64,000 bases of DNA. Origin: Ptychodera flava (taxonomy: Eukaryota > Hemichordata > Enteropneusta > Ptychoderidae). The notes below the pieces were generated by a model. The model had not been told where the DNA came from. It saw only the letters and a program-made list of their open reading frames with translations, and did not search any database. Where the stretch lies: assembly GCF_041260155.1 (NCBI RefSeq), contig NC_091947.1, positions 28,729,615 through 28,793,614 of the forward strand, written 5' to 3'. Below, in pieces: positions 56,591-64,000 of the stretch. Position 1 is the first letter of the stretch. The number at the start of each line of letters is the position of its first letter. Both the position numbers and the translations under genes were made by a program.

Positions 56591-58495
56591 CCCTAATAGA
56601 GTAAGTACTGCATTTTATGGTATTACAACTGATCACCTTGTAATTTTTTTTAAAATTGTGAGTGGATTATCAATTTTCCAGGACTTTCCAGGACTCAGTT
56701 TCTTCTTCAGAACAGGATCCACACAGAAAAGCATGGACATTGATACTAATTTATAGGAATTTGCAATATTGCAGTGATTTATTTCTTAGCTTATAAGACT
56801 GTCAGGTAAAGAATGCAAGAATTTTAAACCCTGAAATATCTACCATATAAGACCATGCCTGTACAATGGTAAGAGGCCCTTTGCTATGTGTATTAAATTA
56901 ATTAAATATTCATTTCTTACTTTTATAAGAATATTATACTTTTTACCAATGGATCAAATTATACACAGTGAAATACATGTAAACCATCACCTTAGCTCAA
57001 TATATTTTGAACATATGCAAAGATTTGAACGGTCTTTCATGTTTAGGGGAAGTTTTTGATAATGCACAATTATTTTATTCACAGTTCACAAAAAAACAGT
57101 TTTTCAGTAATGCATAAAGCCATACCATCAGTACCTTATTATTTTGATATTTATTTGTGTCAATGTAAAGTGCTCTTGTTCTACATGTTTAACCTTTAAA
57201 TTTTACCTTGTCAATTGTGACCAGAGTTCCCTTGCTACATCAAGGCAACCATATCATTAGATAGTATGCACATTACCATACCATTCGAATACTGTTGATC
57301 CATGTTCCTGATTTAGCCCAAGCACTGATTTATGTACATCATTGTCCAATTTGTTTTTCCAGTACTCATGAAATATTAGATTGTAAATTCTTTACACACT
57401 TTATGGTAGCTAGTACCTTTTGCTTAGTGCAATGTACGGAATTCATCTCAATTACTAGAAGAACTGCCACAATTAATCAGTAGTGTTACAAGTTAGCTTT
57501 ATAGTGCAGAGGGATGGGAGGGGATGAGGTAGGGGATTGGATAATCTCTCATGGCTAATGAAGTTCATCTGAACAGTTTAAAAGGTCACAGAGAAGTGAC
57601 CACATTTTATGAACTTTATACCCAATCAGAAACAGACAATTTTAGGGGCATTTCAATTTATTGATCAATGAAATTCATTTGAATACACACTTCAGTGAAA
57701 AGCTCATATACCAGAGTAATATCATTTGTAATAGTAAGGAAAGAAGTTGATCCAGAAAAGTAAGGAACCTTTTCACAAAAAATCTATATTTTCGAAAATC
57801 ATTAATAGCTGCTCCAGAAATGACCATAGAATCAGTCTAACATTTTACACAGATTGTAACAACCAACTGCCTTTTAAAGGCATGTATTTTAATCCCAGAG
57901 CCTTTTAAAGGCTTGTTTTCTTATCCCACAGCACAAGAAATTCTTTCAGTGAGATTCATTTTTATAATCTTACATTGTAATGGGCATAATGTATATGCGT
58001 AGTAATATATACAAATTAGTCAATAAACCATGGATTTAACATTTACTCATGTAGGGTCATTTTTGTGATCATACTTTTTATACACTGAACACAGACAGTC
58101 TACCTCAACAGCCAATGTCTGTAACAAGACTTCATATTTCTTTCATTCACACTTAGCTCTGCTGGTTGCAAGATTGAGCACAGTTATTTTCATGTGCCAT
58201 TAGCCCAGAGGGCCTAGATAAATACTACCTGAGAAAGGGGAGAATACTTTTTCCCTCCCTGCTCAATTTGCAATGTTTTATGAGCGGGACATGGATCCAT
58301 CTTCCTTGTGACATACAACTGTGCCATAGGGAGTACAGGCCAGCATCCTATTCACAAATGACAGAGGGTGAATCCAAAATTCTTGTGGTACAAAAAGTTT
58401 GTGTTCATAATTATACAAGCATTTACCAGTAAGACATGAAGAATGAGTGTCAGGGGATAACTTGAACCAGAATAAAAGACCTTTGTCTTACATTT
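56591..58495. other. non-coding, no feature recognised
   Basis: AT-rich DNA. Frames at 57295-57483 (+) and elsewhere show no domain or splice support. Confidence 0.4.
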
Positions 58496-58590
58496 AAGAT
58501 CTTTATCTTCATTGACTACAAACTGTACAGTCGTGTTTTCAAGTCTCTTATAGAATACCTTCATAACCCCTACAGTATTTTCTTTCATAC
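58493..58590 (-). CDS. orphan exon-like frame, unrecognised
   Basis: After acceptor agacaacacag the frame GMKENTVGVMKVFYKRLENT and TVQFVVNEDKDLK ends at a gtaaga donor, phase 1 to phase 1 like the RRM-like exons of the PARP14-like gene. No partner exon was found and the family is unknown. Could be a relic or chance. Confidence 0.22.
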
Positions 58591-59039
58591 CACCTGTGTT
58601 GTCTGTTATCATCAGACAAGGCAGAAGAAGAAATAGGAATTAAATCACCCACTGAGAGCAACCTATTTGCAAAAAACACTACAGCTGTTCTCTGCTGTCA
58701 TGTGTTTCCACAATTGGTTCAAAGAGCAATGTACAAAGGTAATGTGTAGATAAGTATGGAACTGGTACAGGGGTAAGCAAGTTGCACAATAACACAAGTG
58801 CCTTTTAGGGCAGTTAGGTATGTGCAGTTAACAAGTTTTGGTGACAGCTGATAACCTGAAAGAAAATGTGGACTCGTCAGAGATGTCATAGAAGTTCAAC
58901 AATAAATATTTTCCTAAATTAGATCAAAACTGCCTCCCCTAAACAAAACTTCAAAAATGCAGTGTTGGTGTCGTTCACAGAGTGACATGTGACAATTTGC
59001 AATAGCTTTTAATAACATGCCCTTGGCTTTATGGCATCA

Positions 59040-59140
59040 TCAAGTAACTGGCAGTGTTTTCTCTGCATGTTCACTGAATTTCTGCCCCATTCATCAAAAT
59101 TAAGGGGCAGACTTGACATTTTAGGGGCACAAACAACATC
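59040..59140 (+). repeat. dispersed repeat shared with 20325-20460
   Basis: Contains cagtgttttctctgcatgtt and ggggcagacttgacatttta in the same order as the copy at 20.3 kb. Confidence 0.55.
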
Positions 59141-60091
59141 AAATTCACAGGTCACTATCCTATGCGCTTGGGTCACCATCACATGGGTGCATTTGCTTGC
59201 TGTGTTTTACACACCATTTTCGTGTTGTCAGTAACTTTGAAGGGCAGAAAATAGCTTGAAATGTGCAATTGTGCAGTCGCGAGAAAATCCTTAACCTGTG
59301 CAACCATATTAAAAGTTCCTTGGTGTTAAAAAGGATAAACTACCAAAAAGGGAAAAAATGCAGTCGCCATAATAAGTGCAAAAGTGAAGTTCACCAAATG
59401 AAAAGAGATTGAACCCCCTTCTCCATGTAAACAAATTTCACTGTATGAACTGTAAAGTGACAATCTTTTTTCTGATTACCTAATGGTAGTGTTGTTGTTG
59501 TTGTTGTTTTAGAAGGGGTTTTCTTGAAAATCAACGTCTTGCAGCTATATCATAGAAAGGTGATCACTGTGTTTGAAAATATGCAAGCAGATTTCCTAAT
59601 ATAAAAATTTATACAGTGAAGTACATATCCCCATTGTTAAAGGAAGTGGTCAAAGTTCTCATCAGATTAGGTATGGTGAGCATTCAAATGTCACTAAACA
59701 ATGAAATCACTCCTTTTTTACATTTTGCATCTCACTATTGATGTGTCCTTTTGAATAAAGATGGACTTTGTACCACTCTGTAACAATTTGATGTGTTTAG
59801 CTTGACCCATGGAATCCCTTAGATCTGTTTAAGATCTGTTTGACATAAGTAAAAACACCCAACCAAGATTGGTTTGTACAGGTATGGATTTAATATAGTG
59901 ATTCTCATGATAATACTCGATATGAAAAAGCACAGTGGAAAATCACCTAGGCATGACAGTCTAGACCAACAATTAATGTCTAGACCAAAAGTCTATAGAT
60001 ACAGTTTTCAGAGACATAATTTTGTCAACAATTGCAAGAGTTATGACAAAGACAGCTGAAAGTCTACTAACATGTGACTATATCCCCAGAT

Positions 60092-60243
60092 CACACCACT
60101 CTCATGTTGAACAAAGCATGCCCCGCTATGATAGGACAATGTGCAGAGAAAGCATCTCCAGACAGTTCAAAGATTTGCTGGAAGCTTCGTCAAATTATTT
60201 TCATTATACTAAACTGCTGCCAGACCTTGATTGGGATGGATGA
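60092..60243 (+). CDS. possible terminal exon, unrecognised
   Basis: Behind a branch-like ctaac and acceptor tatatccccag the frame reads SHHSHVEQSMPRYDRTMCRE, SISRQFKDLLEASSNYFHYT and KLLPDLDWDG before TGA. A second protein-like stretch (SLDQQLMSRPKVYRYSFQRH) lies just upstream in another frame and might be the preceding exon. The charged, Trp-ending C-terminus looks real but I do not recognise it, and no exons further upstream were found. Confidence 0.3.
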
Positions 60244-61035
60244 TTATGTTGATGTTTTATGTTCACATGTTACTGTAAAACTATTTCCAGTCAAATGACC
60301 TACTCTGGTTCAACCTGCCAAATTGAAACATTTTTCCCTTAGCAGTAAACAGTTGGTGGAAAGCTAAAATTTGCTTGCAATTTCACTGGTGTAAGAAATC
60401 CAGACTAGCCAACTACACAAGGCAGTTTTTGGGTTGAGTTACACATGATAATGCAATCACTTCCCTGTTAAAAACTACAGTGCTTTTATGCTAACATCAA
60501 TAAGGGTAAGACATAATTTGGACAATACATTGAAAGTAACCCACAAAAATCCTTGCTGTCCTCACTTTGAAGGCATGTTTACAAGGCAATATGTATTTTT
60601 AAATCTTTAACCTGATGAAATAATTCATTTCAAACAAGTTCTATGTCACACCATTGTGTACATTAATGTCGGTATCAAGTCACTCAAAAAAGTCATTTTT
60701 AAAATTCAGTCAAACCACAAAAAATGCAGGCTTGATTCAACACATTTTTGACTGCTGGTATCTCTCTGTTTGTCAAGTAGATTTACCATCCAATGACAAA
60801 CTTGCAGGTTGCAGGTAGCGCCATCTAGTGGCTACAAATGCAATTCCTTTTTTTCTACTTCTTTCCACAACACATTGCTGGAACCTACTGTCTACAGCAG
60901 TTAATCATGATAGTGCCATAAAAACAATTTAATGGGAAAATACAATGCAAATTTCATCAATCAATACAGAATGCATAGCAAGAAGGAAAAGAAAGAAGCA
61001 AGCATCATCTTTCACGTTTAAATAATGTTTTTGTT

Positions 61036-62829
61036 TTATTCCCTGTGCTGCAGTAACTTGCATCTCTTTTTGTACGCTGGCCATCTGCACACAGGACAAC
61101 AGTGGTTACTATTCTCCAGCCAAAGGATGATGCACTTCTGATGGAAATTATGGCCGCAAGGTAAACCACATATGGCATATCCAAACTCATAGCTATCTAG
61201 GCATATTGCACACTCACTGCACTCTATCATACCAGATGGAGGCTGATCGTAGGCATACGAAGTTGCGTTGTGTGGAGAGTCGTTAGAGTGTTGGGTGGTG
61301 TTACAGTGGCACGTGTGACTTGATAACGGATCAGTGATGCCTGATGATGAATCCTTTACACATGAGCTGTCTTGTCCCAGAGATCTTTCTAAACCTTTTG
61401 AACTTTCACTTCCATCGCTATCACAAGACGAGTCCTCTTTTCCACAAAGTATCCCTCCTGGACCACCATGTGAACAATCACCATGACGTTTGCATCTGAC
61501 ATCATCAGTAATGTTGGTATTCTCATCCTCTTTCTCTACACTACTTCGTCTTTTATTTTTCCAGTTACTGCTCTTCTTTTCATCATGCTTTTCAGAATAT
61601 CGTAAACAGCGGATACACTTACAGTTTGCTCCAGAATCATCCAGAGTGCACTGAACAGCGCCCTCATTATATGCTGAAGCTGATTTCATCTCACTTGCAA
61701 TGACTAATCCACAGGAACATCTTTTTACAGAACCATCTTTGTCCCGAGAATGAGCTTTCCTCACACGATACTGCCAAACTGGTAAATCTTTGATGTATTC
61801 TGTGGGTATCACTGGGTGCAGCCAGAAGTCTGGAACAGCCAGCCGTTCCACCAATAGATCTAACCCATCTTCAATAAGTGTCATATCAATCGGACTGTGT
61901 CTTCTCAGTCTGGTTCGAAACAGTAGGCTGTAATATTGCTGCATCGTCTGGTTCCACCATTCAGTGACATTCATGTTTTCTTCAGCAGTTGGCTGAGAGA
62001 ACCCACATCCCTTTTTGGTCAAGTTCACAGCAATGCCATACACAGTGAATGATACAAGAAGCAGTCCTGAATAATGTCCATATAGAATCCAGTCTCGCCG
62101 CAATGACGCTGCAAAGTGGGTGGCGCTGATGGAACGAAGAAATCTGTAACCATACTTACAAACACTTTCCATAAAACTAAGTTGAACAATCCACAAGAGA
62201 GGAACCCAAAGTATAATAACAATGATATTACATTTTCCCAGCTCCCACAACAACTTGAGAATTCTCCTCGGCACTGTACTGTTACTTAGAAACAATTCCA
62301 TGAAGCAGACAAGATTGATAAGAACCAGACTGGACAAAAAAATGTCATTGATTTCCGGATGATATGCCTTCAAAAATAGTTCCATTGACTTGTACGTGTA
62401 AAATTCACCTTCTTGACTTCCGTATTGGAACACTGACTCTGGCGTAACGACCAAATATGTGGGATTTCTTGAAACACCTATATTTTGCAGAAAAAGAGAG
62501 TTGTCATCCATAGAAAATTTTCCAAACTTAAATCTTCCTGTGAATTTTACACTGAGAGCTGACAAAAACAATGGAGGATCTTTGCTGTTCGTAAAAAGAA
62601 TTATTTTTAACGGTGAGGAATCTGACTTGGCCAACCATTTGTTTTCCAATTCAGATTTCTCATGAATGGCTTCCAAGCGAGATGATATCAGGTCTGTGAT
62701 CCAATTCAGGACATTCTGTAATTTGTTGACTCCATTGTAAGTTACCATAACAACATTGTCTTTTGGTTTTCGTCCCTGTGGCAGGGTCAGAATGAGATTT
62801 GAACGAGTCCAGCCTTTCCGGTCACAGAA
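61036..62829 (-). CDS. RNF103: E3 ubiquitin-protein ligase RNF103, last exon
   Basis: An ER-membrane RING-type E3 ubiquitin ligase (KF-1 in vertebrates), linked to ER-associated degradation. The exon starts after acceptor gacttaag with FCDRKGWTRSNLILTLPQGR, matching human YCRRRGWVRSTLIMSVPQ as recalled, so coding continues upstream of the first ATG at 62748 and earlier exons lie beyond the window or in its last kilobase. It holds 597 residues: a thioredoxin-like part (FLSALSVKFTGRFKF), two or three membrane spans (IFLSSLVLINLVCFMELFL; IIVIILWVPLLWIVQLSF), the conserved PDFWLHPVIPTEYIKDLPVW, a Ser/Asp/Cys-rich spacer, and a C-terminal RING-H2 (CAIC, LPCGHNFH, CPVCRW). The frame is intact. The minus-strand stop codon TAA lies within AATAAA. 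Confidence 0.96.
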   Translation of the reverse strand, partial: FCDRKGWTRSNLILTLPQGRKPKDNVVMVTYNGVNKLQNVLNWITDLISSRLEAIHEKSELENKWLAKSDSSPLKIILFTNSKDPPLFLSALSVKFTGRFKFGKFSMDDNSLFLQNIGVSRNPTYLVVTPESVFQYGSQEGEFYTYKSMELFLKAYHPEINDIFLSSLVLINLVCFMELFLSNSTVPRRILKLLWELGKCNIIVIILWVPLLWIVQLSFMESVCKYGYRFLRSISATHFAASLRRDWILYGHYSGLLLVSFTVYGIAVNLTKKGCGFSQPTAEENMNVTEWWNQTMQQYYSLLFRTRLRRHSPIDMTLIEDGLDLLVERLAVPDFWLHPVIPTEYIKDLPVWQYRVRKAHSRDKDGSVKRCSCGLVIASEMKSASAYNEGAVQCTLDDSGANCKCIRCLRYSEKHDEKKSSNWKNKRRSSVEKEDENTNITDDVRCKRHGDCSHGGPGGILCGKEDSSCDSDGSESSKGLERSLGQDSSCVKDSSSGITDPLSSHTCHCNTTQHSNDSPHNATSYAYDQPPSGMIECSECAICLDSYEFGYAICGLPCGHNFHQKCIILWLENSNHCCPVCRWPAYKKRCKLLQHRE

Positions 62830-64000
62830 CTTAAGTCAAAATATCAAAATGAAATGGGCACATTATTCTAATAATCATCTAGCAAATGGCAGGACGAGCA
62901 AAGATTAATGGACGTTCGCTATTAATTACCAAAAGGCATTTTTCTTTGCGGTAACTCTACATACTGCAATTCTTATGATTTTTCTAGGTTACAAATAATT
63001 ACTGCAAGATATATTATGCCTGTGCTGCCTTGTCTTGACTCTGATTCAAATGCATCATGTTGTTCCATAACATAACACTGTACAAATCTAAAAATGTGTA
63101 GGTGCATACTTTGATGGCAATCCTGGGCTCACATGTCATGATCATTTCAACCTTTTTGTGGGAATCAGTGCAATAAAATCCACATTTTTTTAAATATCTT
63201 ATCCATTACCGAGAACAAATAACAGTCTTGTATAGTTCATAACTAAAACAGCTATTCCCACACCTATAGAGATTTCTTTGAAGCCATCCTTGTTCAAAAC
63301 CCATGATAGTTTATGATGAGTTTTAGAAACATCATCCCTTTCAAAAGTAATGTTTATGTTTTGCTTTTGGCGGTATGTTCAGTAATGGAGCATGCATATA
63401 TGTACATTTTGGGTAGTATGACTACGTGCATGTTTTCATCTTGAGTGTACGTAATATGTCTGTGATGTTCCTCAGGACACGATTTTCCAAACATACACAT
63501 ACATTTTGCTCATATACAGACAATTACTGGCAGATGCAAATAAATTTCTCATGAAAATAATATAAAACAACCAGTTGATGATTTGACATGATGAAAATTA
63601 ATCAGTTTGATGTCTAATACAAACCAAATAAACAAACTGGTAAACCAACAACAAGTCTAATCTAAATTGTCTAAGTGACAAAATTTGGCAAGGTGCCACT
63701 TTTTAGGGCTTGAGAGAGAATTTTCCACAAATGCTCATCAACTTATTAAAATATAATGGGAGGAAAATATCTGTCAAGTAGAATTTTCTGAAACTTCTAG
63801 AATTTTCATGCTGGGGTCAATTTTACAATTTAAGGATGTACGAGCGGTACACGCGCGTGGAATTTATCACTTCCCATAGGATTACAATGAAATTTGCTGG
63901 AAAATCAATTTCTACTAATGTCATTTTCATGAAAATTTGCACAAAGCTCAGTCTAGAGAAATAAATAATACTGATCAAATATAATTATATGGTCACCGCG
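62830..64000. other. RNF103 intron or upstream DNA
   Basis: No earlier RNF103 exon was recognised here. Nothing else stands out. Confidence 0.5.

Overview
The window looks like nuclear DNA of a marine invertebrate, probably a deuterostome (hemichordate, echinoderm or cephalochordate grade). It is AT-rich and intron-rich, with GT-AG introns, many fold-back and satellite-bearing transposable elements, one RNF103 gene and a PARP14-type gene. The species call is inference only. A run of exactly 100 N at 7314-7413 marks an assembly gap of unknown size.

The main feature is one long minus-strand gene whose 19 recognisable coding exons run from 42843 (start codon) to 10356. Exon phases and splice sites are mutually consistent from end to end. 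It encodes about 2,370 residues of a PARP14-like protein: six RRM-like units, a Gln-rich prion-like segment between the first and second, KH-like repeats in one very large exon, three macro domains, and the start of the post-macro region. I found no WWE domain, ADP-ribosyltransferase domain or stop codon, so the 3' end lies left of the window, in the gap, or has been lost. Exons 3, 9 and 17 have interrupted frames, exon 9 repeatedly. This is either indel error in the assembly or early decay of the gene.

Layout from left to right: 1-1.6 kb, CpG-containing DNA with tandem repeats; 1.6-5.0 kb, a diverged copy of the PARP14-like intron 2 region (36.6-41.5 kb) including a broken copy of exon 2; 5-10.3 kb, satellite and unassigned DNA; 10.3-42.8 kb, the PARP14-like gene with introns full of fold-back elements and satellites; 42.85-51.7 kb, intergenic DNA with four fold-back elements, a fossil Penelope-like fragment and AGCT-rich repeats; 51.7-54.2 kb, a two-exon plus-strand gene for a 553-residue KH-KH-macro protein; 54.2-61 kb, mostly non-coding with two weak exon candidates; 61.04-62.83 kb, the large last exon of RNF103 on the minus strand; then intron to the window end.

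The PARP14-like and KH-macro genes lie head to head about 8.8 kb apart. Both look like parts of an ADP-ribose writing/reading system joined to nucleic-acid binding, recalling the vertebrate PARP9-DTX3L-PARP15-PARP14 cluster. A composite STAT-like and Rel-like site sits just upstream of the PARP14-like start codon, which fits an immune-inducible gene but is untested.
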